Shown here: positions 47,891-57,895 of the stretch, piece by piece
How the letters are laid out: each line of letters opens with the position of its first letter
Numbering within the stretch: the first letter of the stretch is position 1
Source of the DNA: Nitrogeniibacter sp050293885
GTDB lineage: Bacteria; Pseudomonadota; Gammaproteobacteria; Burkholderiales; Rhodocyclaceae
Assembly: GCA_050293885.1 (NCBI GenBank)
Contig: JBNKNO010000012.1
Span: 1 to 64,000 of the forward strand
DNA: 64,000 bases
Direction: 5' to 3'
Notes under the pieces: model-generated
What the model was told of the DNA's origin: nothing
Seen by the model: the letters and a program-made list of their open reading frames with translations, nothing else
The model's database searches: none
Made by a program: the position numbers and the translations under genes

Positions 47891-47919
47891 TTCAGCTTCC
47901 TCCAACGCTGCCGTATACT
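47891..47919 (+). promoter_or_regulatory. Possible promoter for the ahcY operon
   Basis: TATACT (47914-47919) is a good -10 element. The -35 candidate 17 bases upstream (TTCAGC) is poor. Transcription would begin just before the SAH aptamer at 47930, as at metH. Confidence 0.45.
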
Positions 47920-47929
47920 GTTCGACTTT

Positions 47930-48018
47930 CCGAGGAGCGCTGCGAGGTCGTCGATCTGCCTGATCGCCGCCCCAGGCTCGGAAGCCGCCGCTGGCGGTGA
48001 GAATCAACGGCGCTCACG
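47930..48018 (+). ncRNA. SAH riboswitch upstream of ahcY
   Basis: Conserved blocks in order: CCGAGGAGCGCTGCGA (47930-47945), CCAGGCTCGG (47972-47981), and AACGGCGCTCAC (48006-48017). CCGAG pairs with CTCGG as the closing helix, and CCGCC GCT GGCGG (about 47985-47997) forms a side hairpin. CTCACG (48013-48018) can alternatively pair with CGTGAG (48048-48053) around a CCGTGCC/GGCACGG hairpin. That gives a plausible expression platform, but without a T-run, so control may differ from the metH copy. SAH should raise expression of the ahcY operon. Confidence 0.9.
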
Positions 48019-48097
48019 ACATCAACCCGTGCCGGGCACGGGAGGTGCGTGAGTCGAGCTGCTCCCCCTCCCCCCGGTCATAGCATGGAGCTTTGCC

Positions 48098-49507
<1,410 letters not shown>

Positions 49508-49526
49508 TCGGCAACGGCCCGTCCTG

Positions 49527-49558
49527 CCGGCGGACTCCGCGAGGCGTCCGCCGGTTTT
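49527..49558 (+). terminator. Intrinsic terminator or attenuator between ahcY and the GNAT gene
   Basis: CCGGCGGAC (49527-49535) pairs perfectly with GTCCGCCGG (49546-49554) and is followed by TTTT. It would end part of the transcripts after ahcY, lowering expression of the four downstream genes. Confidence 0.7.
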
Positions 49559-49578
49559 CGATTGAGCCAGGAGTTTTC

Positions 49579-50235
49579 ATGCAAGCACCCCGTGTGCGCC
49601 ACACGCGGCCGGAAGACATTCCGGCACTGATCGCGTTGCAGGCGCGCGTGTATCCTGACATTCCCCCATGGAGCCGGCGCAAGCTGGCCGAGCAGCTCGA
49701 CGTGTTCCCGCAGGGCCAGCTCGTCGCCGAATCCGACGACGGCCTGATCGGCTGCGCGGCGTCGTTGATCGTGATGTGGGACGAATGGGCGGAGTCGCAC
49801 ACCTGGAAGGAAATCACCGGCGCCGGCACCTTCGAGAATCACGACCCCAACGGCAAGACGCTGTATGGCGCCGAGGTGTTCGTCGCCCCCGAGGCCCAGG
49901 GGCAGGGCATCGGCCATCTGCTCTACGAGGCACGTCGCACGCTGTGCCGCGCCATGAACCTGAAGCGCATCATCGCCTGCGGCCGGCTGCCCGGCTATCA
50001 CAGGCACGCCGAAGAGATGACGCCGGAGTTCTACGCGCAGCAAGTGGTCACTGGCGATCTGCGCGACCCGGTGCTGAGCTTCCAGCTGCACGAAGGCTTC
50101 AACTACTGCGGCCTCATCGAAGAGTACCTGCCGGAAGACACCGAATCCTGCGGGCATGCCTCGATCATCGTCTGGATCAATCCGGACTACGACGCGGAAC
50201 GACCCACCGTCATCCCCGAGGAAATCGACCTATGA
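49579..50235 (+). CDS. GNAT-family N-acetyltransferase, partner of the downstream nitrilase
   Basis: 218 residues from the ATG at 49579 with CAGGAG upstream. GNAT fold: N-terminal RHTRPEDIPALIALQARVYP, and the acetyl-CoA loop VAPEAQGQGIGHLLYEARR (Q/R-x-x-G-x-G/A form). The stop overlaps the nitrilase start as ATGA. In many proteobacteria the same two domains form one fused GNAT/carbon-nitrogen-hydrolase protein, so they probably work on one pathway or in one complex. The substrate is unknown; their place in a methyl-cycle operon suggests a repair or salvage job. Confidence 0.85.
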   Translation: MQAPRVRHTRPEDIPALIALQARVYPDIPPWSRRKLAEQLDVFPQGQLVAESDDGLIGCAASLIVMWDEWAESHTWKEITGAGTFENHDPNGKTLYGAEVFVAPEAQGQGIGHLLYEARRTLCRAMNLKRIIACGRLPGYHRHAEEMTPEFYAQQVVTGDLRDPVLSFQLHEGFNYCGLIEEYLPEDTESCGHASIIVWINPDYDAERPTVIPEEIDL

Positions 50236-51107
50236 TCGTCCGCATCGCCGCCGTGCAATACCTGCTGCGCCAGATCCACGACTGGTCCGGCTTCGAGAAC
50301 CAGGTGCGCTTCATCATGAAGGCGGCCGGCGACTACAACCCGCAGTTCGTCGTCCTGCCCGAAATCTTCACCAGTCAGCTGCTGTCCTTCATGGACACCT
50401 CGGACGTTCGCGAAGCGGTGCGCAACCTGCACGACTACACCAAGCGCTACAAGGATTTGATGCAGGAGCTCGCGGCGCAGTGGAACGTGCACCTCATTGG
50501 CGGCAGCCATCCGCACGTGCACGAGGACGGCCGCCTGCTCAACACCGCCTTCTACTTCACGCCCACCGGCGAGATCCACGAGCAGGACAAGATTCACCGC
50601 ACCCGCTGGGAGCGCGAGAAGTGGGACACCGACGCCGGTGACCAACTGCGCCTGTTCGACACCCCGTTCGGCAAGATCGCCATCCTCATCTGCTACGACA
50701 TCGAGTTTCCCGAACTGGCGCGCATGGTGTGCGAGGCCGGGGCCGACATCCTCTTCGTACCCTCGTGCACCGACGATCGGCAAGGCTTCCTGCGCGTGCG
50801 CTATTGCTGCCACGCTCGCGCCATCGAGAATCAGGTGTTCGTGGTGCATACCAGCACCGTCGGCAACCTGCCGGTCGAAGGCCTCGGGCTGCACTACGGG
50901 CAAGCGAGCATCATCACGCCGTCCGACTTCCCCTTCGCCCGCGATGGCATCGCCGCCGAGGGCACGCCCAACATCGAGCAGATCGTGGTCGCCGAAGTGG
51001 ACCTGCACGACCTCGAAAGCAACCGCCTCAAGGGCACCACCATTCCGCTCTACGACAAACGCAAGGACGTGTACGAGCACCCGGTGGAATTGGTCAAGGC
51101 CAGCTAG
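50232..51107 (+). CDS. Carbon-nitrogen hydrolase (nitrilase superfamily)
   Basis: 291 residues. The Glu-Lys-Cys catalytic set is intact: Glu44 (LPEIF), Lys120 (EQDKIHRTRWE), Cys154 (ILICYDIEFPE). The family hydrolyses amides or nitriles of small molecules in the cytosol. The DKIHRTRWE loop is characteristic of the branch found fused to GNAT domains. Translationally coupled to the GNAT gene; tlyA begins at the next base after its stop. The exact amide substrate cannot be assigned. Confidence 0.9.
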   Translation: MIVRIAAVQYLLRQIHDWSGFENQVRFIMKAAGDYNPQFVVLPEIFTSQLLSFMDTSDVREAVRNLHDYTKRYKDLMQELAAQWNVHLIGGSHPHVHEDGRLLNTAFYFTPTGEIHEQDKIHRTRWEREKWDTDAGDQLRLFDTPFGKIAILICYDIEFPELARMVCEAGADILFVPSCTDDRQGFLRVRYCCHARAIENQVFVVHTSTVGNLPVEGLGLHYGQASIITPSDFPFARDGIAAEGTPNIEQIVVAEVDLHDLESNRLKGTTIPLYDKRKDVYEHPVELVKAS

Positions 51108-51953
51108 ATGTCGATGAAGTCATTCCATCGCCGCAGCGCGCGGCCCGCCCCAGCGCCCCACGAACATGCCAGTGGCCCGGTGGACCGCAACGGCCTGTTC
51201 CGCATCGACAGCCTGCTGGTCGAGCGCGGCTACGCGCCCTCGCGCACCGCCGCCCAGCGCATGATCGCGGCGGGCCGCGTGATGGCCGACGGCGAACCGG
51301 TGCGCAAGCCCTCGCTCGAAGTCGCCGCCAACGCCGAACTCGGCGTCGAGCCGGCCGACGACGACCGCTACGTCTCGCGCGGCGGCCTCAAACTGGCCGG
51401 CGCGCTCGCCCATACCGGGCTGAATGTGCACGACATGAGCTGCCTGGATGTCGGCCAGTCCACCGGCGGCTTCACCGATTGTCTGTTGCAGGCCGGCGCC
51501 GCGCACGTCACCGGCGTCGAGGTCGGCCACGACCAGCTTCACCCCCGCCTGCGGCACGATCCGCGCGTGCGCTGCCGCGAAGGCATCAACGCGCGCACAC
51601 TCACCGACCTCGATGTCGGCGAAACGCGGCCCGATGCCGGCTTCGACCTCATCGTGTGCGACGCCAGCTTCATCTCGCTCACCCTGCTCATGCCCCGCTG
51701 GCCGGCCTTGCTGGCGCCGCGCGGGCACATCATCGCGCTCGTCAAACCCCAGTTCGAAGTCGGCCCCAAAGGGCTGGGCAAGGGCGGCATCGTCACCGAT
51801 CCGGCCCGCTACGCCGAAGTCGAACGTAAAATCCGGGCGTGCGCCGACGAATCCGGCCTCGATGTGCTCGACTACTTCGACAGCCCCATCACCGGTGGTG
51901 ACGGCAACCGGGAATTCTTCATTCACGCCGTCCGGGCTGACCGCCCGGCATGA
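51108..51953 (+). CDS. tlyA: TlyA-family rRNA 2'-O-methyltransferase (hemolysin-like)
   Basis: 281 residues. The S4 RNA-binding domain (~32-92: FRIDSLLVERGYAPSRTAAQ) is followed by a FtsJ/RrmJ-type Rossmann methyltransferase (~93-275), with SAM loop CLDVGQSTGGFTDCLL and a likely K-D-K-E set in SRGGLKL, VCDASFIS, LVKPQFE and GNREFFIH. TlyA methylates 16S and/or 23S rRNA. It consumes SAM and releases SAH, which fits its place between ahcY and metF. It ends in an ATGA overlap with metF. Confidence 0.92.
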   Translation: MSMKSFHRRSARPAPAPHEHASGPVDRNGLFRIDSLLVERGYAPSRTAAQRMIAAGRVMADGEPVRKPSLEVAANAELGVEPADDDRYVSRGGLKLAGALAHTGLNVHDMSCLDVGQSTGGFTDCLLQAGAAHVTGVEVGHDQLHPRLRHDPRVRCREGINARTLTDLDVGETRPDAGFDLIVCDASFISLTLLMPRWPALLAPRGHIIALVKPQFEVGPKGLGKGGIVTDPARYAEVERKIRACADESGLDVLDYFDSPITGGDGNREFFIHAVRADRPA

Positions 51954-52804
51954 CACAACGACACGACATGACGCAAAACACCCATTTCTCGATCGAATTC
52001 TTCCCGCCGCAAACCGAGGCCGGCATCACCAAGCTGCGCGATACCCGTGCCCAGCTCGCCCAACTCAAACCGGATTTCTTCTCGGTCACCTTCGGCGCCG
52101 GCGGCTCCACTCAGGAGCGCACCTTCGACACCGTGTTCGAAATCCAGCGTGAAGGGCTCGAGGCGGCGCCGCATCTTTCGTGCATCGGCAGCACCAAGGA
52201 AAGCATCCGCGAGATCCTGCAACGCTATCAGGACCAAGGCATCCGCCGCATCGTCGCGCTGCGCGGCGACCTGCCCTCGGGCGTGGTCGATCCGGGCGAG
52301 CTGCGCTACGCCAACGAACTGGTGGAGTTCATCCGCGCCGAGACCGGCGACTGGTTCAACATTGAAGTGGCTGCCTACCCCGAGTATCACCCGCAGGCAC
52401 GCACCCCGCAGGCCGACCTCGACGCCTTCAAGCGCAAGGTCGACGCCGGTGCCAACTCGGCGATCACGCAGTATTTCTACAACGTGGACGCCTATCTGCA
52501 CTTCCGCGACGAATGCGCCGCGATGGGCATCGACATTCCCATCGTGCCCGGCATCATGCCCATCGTCAGTTTCTCCAAGCTGGCGCGCTTCTCCGACGCC
52601 TGCGGCGCCGAGATCCCGCGCTGGATGCGCCGCAAGTTCGAATCCTTCGGCGATGACAGCGACGCCATCAAGGCCTTTGGCCTCGACGTGGTCACCGACC
52701 TGGCCGCCAAGCTGCTCGACGCCGAGGCCCCCGGCCTGCACTTCTACTGCATGAACCAGGCCGGACCGACCTCGACGATCGTGGAGCGGCTCGGGTTGTT
52801 GTGA
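51950..52804 (+). CDS. metF: 5,10-methylenetetrahydrofolate reductase
   Basis: 284 residues from the ATG at 51950 (overlaps tlyA stop); an ATG at 51968 is equally plausible and gives MTQNTHFSIEFFPP. FAD-dependent TIM barrel making methyl-THF for MetH. Signatures: FSIEFFPPQ with the catalytic Glu, FGAGGSTQERT, RRIVALRGDLP, and ITQYFYNVDAYLHF. Last gene of the SAH-responsive operon. Together with metH and ahcY it completes the methionine side of the methyl cycle. Confidence 0.96.
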   Translation: MTQRHDMTQNTHFSIEFFPPQTEAGITKLRDTRAQLAQLKPDFFSVTFGAGGSTQERTFDTVFEIQREGLEAAPHLSCIGSTKESIREILQRYQDQGIRRIVALRGDLPSGVVDPGELRYANELVEFIRAETGDWFNIEVAAYPEYHPQARTPQADLDAFKRKVDAGANSAITQYFYNVDAYLHFRDECAAMGIDIPIVPGIMPIVSFSKLARFSDACGAEIPRWMRRKFESFGDDSDAIKAFGLDVVTDLAAKLLDAEAPGLHFYCMNQAGPTSTIVERLGLL

Positions 52805-52818
52805 TCCCGTCCCCAGCC

Positions 52819-52856
52819 ACCAAGAAAAAAGGCCCACCCGGGCCTTTTTTCTTGGT
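52819..52856. terminator. Strong bidirectional terminator between metF and the histidine kinase
   Basis: A perfect 17-bp stem (ACCAAGAAAAAAGGCCC, 52819-52835, with its complement at 52840-52856) closes on a four-base loop. T-runs lie within the outer stem on both strands, so it serves the two convergent transcripts. Confidence 0.92.
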
Positions 52857-52888
52857 GCGACGTCCGAGACTTGCGCGTGCCCGGAACG

Positions 52889-55800
52889 TCAGGCCACGCC
52901 AGGCGTCTCTGCATCACGCTGACCGACCGAGCCGCGCCTGAGCCAGGTCAGCAGGGTTGTGTACAAGCGCAGCGGTTCGATCGGTTTGGCGAGAAAATCA
53001 TCCATGCCGGCCGCCTCGCAGCGTTCGCGATCCTCGGCAAATGCGTTGGCGGTCATGGCGACAATCGGCACCCGCGCCTGCCCGGTGAGTGATCGCAATC
53101 CCCGCGTGGCCTCCAAGCCGTCCATGCGCGGCATCTGCATGTCCATCAAGATCAGCGCATAGTCGTTGCCTTGCGCCATTTCCAGCGCCTGCATGCCATC
53201 GTCGGCGGTATCGACAACCAGCGACAACGCTTCGAGCATCTCCTGTGCGATTTCGCGGTTGAACATCTCGTCGTCCACCAAGAGGATGCGCGCACCGGCA
53301 AACTCGCGCTGCACGGAGGCTTCGACATCCTCGTCGGCACCCGCCTCAGGCGCCACCACGGGCGCCCCTTTCCCGAGTCGCGCAGTGAACCAGAACAGGC
53401 TGCCCTTGCCGAGCACGCTGTGAACGCCGGCCTCTCCGTGCATCATCTCGGCGATCTTGCGGGTAATGGCCAAACCGAGGCCCGTGCCCCCGTAGGCACG
53501 CGATAGCGAATTGTCCGCCTGCTCGAAAGCCTCGAACAAGCGTGGCAAGGCCTCAGGTTCGATGCCGATACCCGTGTCCTCCACCTCGAATCGAATCACG
53601 GCGTGCGACGTGTCTTCCTCAAGGCAGCGCGCACGCACGGTCACCGTGCCGACCTCGGTGAACTTCAGGGCATTCCCCGCGTAATTGAGCAGTGCCTGCT
53701 GCAAACGGGTCGCATCGCCCACCAGGCCGGTTGGTATGTGCCCGACATCGAGCACCAGCTTGAGGTTCTTTGCCGCAGCACGCTCGTCCAGTAAGCCGCG
53801 GACGGTATCGAGCATGGCGCTCACGTCGACCGGCTGTTGATCGAGGACCAGTTTGCCCGCCTCGATCTTCGACAGTTCGAGCACGGCGTTGATCACCCCC
53901 ACGAGATGCTCGCTGGCGGCCTCCAACTTGCCCATCTGCGCCTGCTGCTTCTCGTCAATCCCGCCGCGACGCACCAGATAGGCCATGCCCTTGATCGCGT
54001 TGAGCGGCGTGCGAATCTCGTGACTCATGTTCGCCAGGAACGCACTTTTCGCGCGGTTTGCCGCTTCTGCGGCATCTTTCGCCAACGCCAGCTCCCGCGT
54101 GCGTTCGAGCACTTGAGCCTCCAGACCTTCCTGGTACGCGGCCAGCGACTGCTCGCTCTGCTTGCGCCGGATCAGCCCGGCCAGTACGTCGGCGGCGGCA
54201 CTGACAAACTGGTCGATGCGCTCGTCACGACGAAAATCGGTGGGCAGATACAGCACCAGCACCCCGATCACTTCCTGATCCGAGATCAGCGGCAAGCTGT
54301 AATGACCATGATCGGCCATGCCGGGTACGGTGATGGTGTGGCGATGATCGACACAATCGCTGAACTGCAATTTGCCGGTCTTCACGGCCATGCCACACAG
54401 ACACTCTCCAAGCGCGACCTTCGCACAACGCTGACTGATATCGCTGTCGAGCGCGTGACTGACCACCAGCCGCAACCCGCCCTCCGCCGGATCCACCAGG
54501 AAAATGCCGCCCTTGGGCATCAGCGACAACCAGGACACCTCGAACAAGCGATTCAGAAAACGATGCAAAAGAACGTCCAGCGGCTGCTCTCCCATGCTCA
54601 CCTCGAGCAAGGCGCGCAAGGTCCGCTGCAGCTCGGCGTCGTGCCCAATCCGCTGTTCGGCCAACTTGCGTTCGGTAATGTCGCGAACGACCGAAAACAA
54701 CGCTTGGTGGTCTCCCAACGCGAGGCGCGACAAGGTCACCTCGGCAGTGAACTCGCGACCATCGGTGCGCGAATGCACCCACTCGAAACGATGCACGCCG
54801 TGCGCTTCGGCGAGCGCCATCATGCGCTCGGCCTTGCTGACCGAACTCTCTCCATCCGGCTGGGTATCTGGCGACAACATCCCGGGATGCGTGTCGACGA
54901 CATCCTGCCGGGCACTCAGGCCGAACAGGTCGGCGGCGGCCTGATTGGCTTCGACACAGCGACGGCCGACCAGAATCAGCGTCGCATCCGGCGAAGATTC
55001 ATAAACCGAGCGGAACCGGGCCTCGCTATCCTGCAGGGCGGTTTCCATCTGCTTGCGCTCGGTGATGTCGCGCGTCAGGCAATAGAACAGCGGCTCGCCC
55101 TGATTGCTCAGTGGCAGCGCGCTGACTTCCGCCACATAGATGCTGCCGTCCTTGCGACGATGACGCGTCTCGAACTCGACACGCCCCCCGGCGGCGAAGT
55201 TGCGTTTCAGCAAGCTATCGAGTGCCTCCGGTGAAAACTGGTCATCCCAGTCGGATGCCGCCATCCCCATCATTTCGTCACGCGAGTAACCGAGCATCTT
55301 GCAGAAAGAATCACTGACCTCGACGACCCTGCCGTGATGATCGATGATGCACATCCCGTCGCTGGTATTGCGCAGCAAGGCGATGTACTTTTCCGCCTCG
55401 CGCTGCATGATCTCGGTCATCGCCACCCGCTGCTTGATCAACGAACGCGACCGAAGCATGCCCAGCGACATCAGGACAAAACCCAGCCCGATCACCAGCG
55501 CGAGCACCAGCTCGCTCCCTTGTCGCGTAGCGTCGCCAAGCGCGCGGGAGAACGCCCGGCCGACCGGTGTCAGCGCATCGTTCACGACGTGAAGTTCTGC
55601 ATCAAAGCGCGCTTCGCTCGTTGCGTCCAGCCGCCCCGCCTCTACCGTGGTGCGGACGCGCTCGCCCAGCGCTTCCAACTCGGCAACGTGCACGTCACCA
55701 TCCGCCCAGATCCCGACGGGACGATCCATCAGGGGTGAGTCCCTGAACAGCCTGAACAGACGAATCAAACCGGGAACATCGTCCGGATGATTTCCGCCCG

Positions 55801-56149
55801 CGAGAAAGCCCTCGTGCGCGGCTGCGAGATCGGGCGGATCCTGTTCCAACGCCACGCGGGCCCGACGATCGCCCAGCGGAATGGCGATCGCCGTCCGGAA
55901 CTCGGCGTAGTCCGCCGGATCCTGCGTCTCCAGATAATGCTCAAGATGAATGTAGGCTTCTTTGTTGGCGAGGGTCCACAAACTTTCGCCATTGACGAAC
56001 GCCCGAACCGACGACAGCACGTCCACGGTGAATAGCGTCACCCCCAACTGGACGAAGATCACCACCACAATCGGCCACATCGTCCCCATCAACATGCGGT
56101 TCAGCTTGCGGCTGGAGGCGCCCGACTTTGTTTCCGGGATACGCTTCAT
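52889..56149 (-). CDS. Hybrid sensor histidine kinase (TM-sensor-TM-PAS-PAS-GAF-HisKA-HATPase-REC)
   Basis: 1086 residues from the ATG at 56149 (MKRIPETKSG); an upstream TTG would add 38 residues without a domain. TM1 ~25-47 and TM2 ~212-231 enclose a ~165-residue periplasmic sensor. PAS domains ~255-375 and ~380-500, GAF ~515-665 (contains five Cys, e.g. GECLCGMAV), HisKA ~700-770 with the phosphorylated His in NMSHEIRTPLNAI, HATPase ~810-930 (NALKF, GGTGLGLAI), receiver ~955-1070 (VDDE; phosphoacceptor in LMDMQMPRMDG). No Hpt domain or output regulator is adjacent, so the phosphorelay partner is encoded elsewhere. The signal is unknown. Confidence 0.92.
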   Translation of the reverse strand: MKRIPETKSGASSRKLNRMLMGTMWPIVVVIFVQLGVTLFTVDVLSSVRAFVNGESLWTLANKEAYIHLEHYLETQDPADYAEFRTAIAIPLGDRRARVALEQDPPDLAAAHEGFLAGGNHPDDVPGLIRLFRLFRDSPLMDRPVGIWADGDVHVAELEALGERVRTTVEAGRLDATSEARFDAELHVVNDALTPVGRAFSRALGDATRQGSELVLALVIGLGFVLMSLGMLRSRSLIKQRVAMTEIMQREAEKYIALLRNTSDGMCIIDHHGRVVEVSDSFCKMLGYSRDEMMGMAASDWDDQFSPEALDSLLKRNFAAGGRVEFETRHRRKDGSIYVAEVSALPLSNQGEPLFYCLTRDITERKQMETALQDSEARFRSVYESSPDATLILVGRRCVEANQAAADLFGLSARQDVVDTHPGMLSPDTQPDGESSVSKAERMMALAEAHGVHRFEWVHSRTDGREFTAEVTLSRLALGDHQALFSVVRDITERKLAEQRIGHDAELQRTLRALLEVSMGEQPLDVLLHRFLNRLFEVSWLSLMPKGGIFLVDPAEGGLRLVVSHALDSDISQRCAKVALGECLCGMAVKTGKLQFSDCVDHRHTITVPGMADHGHYSLPLISDQEVIGVLVLYLPTDFRRDERIDQFVSAAADVLAGLIRRKQSEQSLAAYQEGLEAQVLERTRELALAKDAAEAANRAKSAFLANMSHEIRTPLNAIKGMAYLVRRGGIDEKQQAQMGKLEAASEHLVGVINAVLELSKIEAGKLVLDQQPVDVSAMLDTVRGLLDERAAAKNLKLVLDVGHIPTGLVGDATRLQQALLNYAGNALKFTEVGTVTVRARCLEEDTSHAVIRFEVEDTGIGIEPEALPRLFEAFEQADNSLSRAYGGTGLGLAITRKIAEMMHGEAGVHSVLGKGSLFWFTARLGKGAPVVAPEAGADEDVEASVQREFAGARILLVDDEMFNREIAQEMLEALSLVVDTADDGMQALEMAQGNDYALILMDMQMPRMDGLEATRGLRSLTGQARVPIVAMTANAFAEDRERCEAAGMDDFLAKPIEPLRLYTTLLTWLRRGSVGQRDAETPGVA

Positions 56150-56431
56150 GCAATACGCCCCGCTCGCCATCCGGCCTGCCAAAGCAGGCACCACCGAAAA
56201 CGGCAGATTGTCTGAAGGAATGTCGGAATACTGGCCAAGCTTCTTCGCTCCCCACGTCGGCAATACACGCTGGCAGACGGGTCGTTGAGTGGGGGCTCGT
56301 CGGCTGTCGACGGACAGAGCCCGGTGTTCGAAACAACGTCCGATATTGCCGGTACTTTAGATCGCTCCCAGCCCACAAGCATGGTCGCGTCGCACGGCGA
56401 GGGACGGCGGCCCGACACCAGACACGCCGCC

Positions 56432-57019
56432 TCAAGGCATGTAGAGCTCTTGGTAGAAACCACTCATCCTGAGTTCGATGGTGACCGGCAGTTCCCCCTT
56501 GTTTTGCCAATACCAACCATGACGGCCGGTGAACGGCGCGCGAAAGCTACCGGCGGCGCGGTCGAGGGATTGGGCGATCCGGAAACTGGTGAAATCGTCT
56601 TCGCTGGCGTTGGGGCGGTCTCCGTGCATGTCGACATAGACCGCGCCACCCTGTGCCGCCCACTCGTATACGAAGCTCTGCCCGGCGGCCATCACGGCTT
56701 TGATCTCCGCCCCCTGACCAGGCATCAACGACAGCGTGAGGGTCTTGGTCTGAAAAGGTGTGTCGCTGCGCACAAGCGCTTCTGCCGGGCCGCTCTCGAC
56801 GACGGCTCTGGCATCGTTCAGCGCGGTCAGGCCAAGCTTGCCACCGATGCCGGTCGGGTCGATGCCGTACTCAGCGGGCAGGATGGCGACGACGAGCAGC
56901 GCAGCCGCCATGGCGATGGCGATCGCGCTGGCCTTGAGCAGACTGCGGCGGGAGGGCAGTCCGTCCGGATCGAGGTCGGCGATGTCGTGCAGTTCGTGAT
57001 GGGGTCGGGAATCGGTCAT
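56432..57019 (-). CDS. Membrane-anchored partner protein of HupE
   Basis: 195 residues: a short cytosolic N-part rich in His/Asp (RPHHELHDIADLDPDG), one membrane helix (~27-50, LLKASAIAIAMAAALLVVAI) and a ~140-residue periplasmic beta-rich part with many Trp/Tyr (FVYEWAAQGGAVYVDMHGD; GWYWQNKG). The same kind of protein, often labelled transmembrane anchor protein, is found beside HupE/UreJ genes. It starts 9 bp after the HupE stop, so they form an operon. A metal- or surface-related role alongside HupE is inferred. Confidence 0.75.
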   Translation of the reverse strand: MTDSRPHHELHDIADLDPDGLPSRRSLLKASAIAIAMAAALLVVAILPAEYGIDPTGIGGKLGLTALNDARAVVESGPAEALVRSDTPFQTKTLTLSLMPGQGAEIKAVMAAGQSFVYEWAAQGGAVYVDMHGDRPNASEDDFTSFRIAQSLDRAAGSFRAPFTGRHGWYWQNKGELPVTIELRMSGFYQELYMP

Positions 57020-57028
57020 CCGAGAAAC

Positions 57029-57751
57029 TCACGGTGTCAGAAGATAGCCGCTGAGCTGATAGCCCACGAGCACGTAGCCCGCAGCCATGAGCAGCACATT
57101 GGCGGCAAACGCCTGGCGCGCAAAAGCGTGGCTGCGGCGCCAGAAGTCCATGAGGATGAGAATGGCCCCGAGCGCAAGAATCTGGCCGATCTCCACCCCC
57201 ACGTTGAAAGCGATGATGTTGGCCACCAGGCCCTCCTGCGGCAGGGCGAAATCCTGCAACTTGGTGGCCAGGCCGAAGCCATGGAAGAAACCGAAGATGA
57301 GCACCGCGATCTTCGTATTGGGCTGAAATCCCAGCCACACCTTGAATGCGCCGAGATTGTCGAGCGCCTTGTAAACCACCGACAGACCGATGATGGCATC
57401 CACCAGATAGGGGTTCACATGGGTGCCGCCGAGCACGCCGGTCAGCAAGGTGACACTGTGCCCGAGCGCGAACAGGCTGACGTAGAGGGCAACGTCCTTC
57501 AGGCGATAGAGAAAGAAGATGACGCCGACCAGGAACAGCAGGTGATCGTAGCCGGTCGCCATGTGCTTGGCGCCCAGATAGATGAAAGGCAACAACTGCG
57601 TGCCGGAGAACTGCTGCATGAACTGCGCATCCCCCTCGGCCACACCGTGGGCGAAGGCGGGCGCGGCGAGCCCCCACAGCATGAGCAGGACAGCGGCGCC
57701 AGAAAGACGCGGCGTACGCGACACGAAAGAAAGGAGGCGGACAAGCGACAT
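57029..57751 (-). CDS. HupE/UreJ-family membrane protein (probable nickel/cobalt permease)
   Basis: 240 residues from the ATG at 57751, which begins a good signal peptide (MSLVRLLSFVSRTP…, cleavage near APAFA-HG); an ATG at 57808 is an alternative. Six helices with the HupE histidine motifs YDHLLFL in helix 1 and FFHGFGLATKL mid-protein. HupE proteins take up Ni2+ or Co2+ in hydrogenase- or urease-producing bacteria. No such enzyme genes are here, so cobalt for the cobalamin enzyme MetH, or nickel for enzymes encoded elsewhere, are both possible. Confidence 0.85.
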   Translation of the reverse strand: MSLVRLLSFVSRTPRLSGAAVLLMLWGLAAPAFAHGVAEGDAQFMQQFSGTQLLPFIYLGAKHMATGYDHLLFLVGVIFFLYRLKDVALYVSLFALGHSVTLLTGVLGGTHVNPYLVDAIIGLSVVYKALDNLGAFKVWLGFQPNTKIAVLIFGFFHGFGLATKLQDFALPQEGLVANIIAFNVGVEIGQILALGAILILMDFWRRSHAFARQAFAANVLLMAAGYVLVGYQLSGYLLTP

Positions 57752-57895
57752 ACGGGGGGGAGGGGGCGCGAACGACGACCCGGATTGATGGAGCGCCGAG
57801 CTTAACATTCCTGGCGAACGCGCTCCTGACGCGGGCCGATGTAACCATTTCGCCCGCGCGACGGTCTGATTCTCATCGCCACTCGAAACGCTGCC

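Noticed and set aside
56285..57805. Plus-strand frame of 506 codons opposite the HupE operon
   Set aside because: Shadow of the minus-strand HupE and anchor genes, low complexity.
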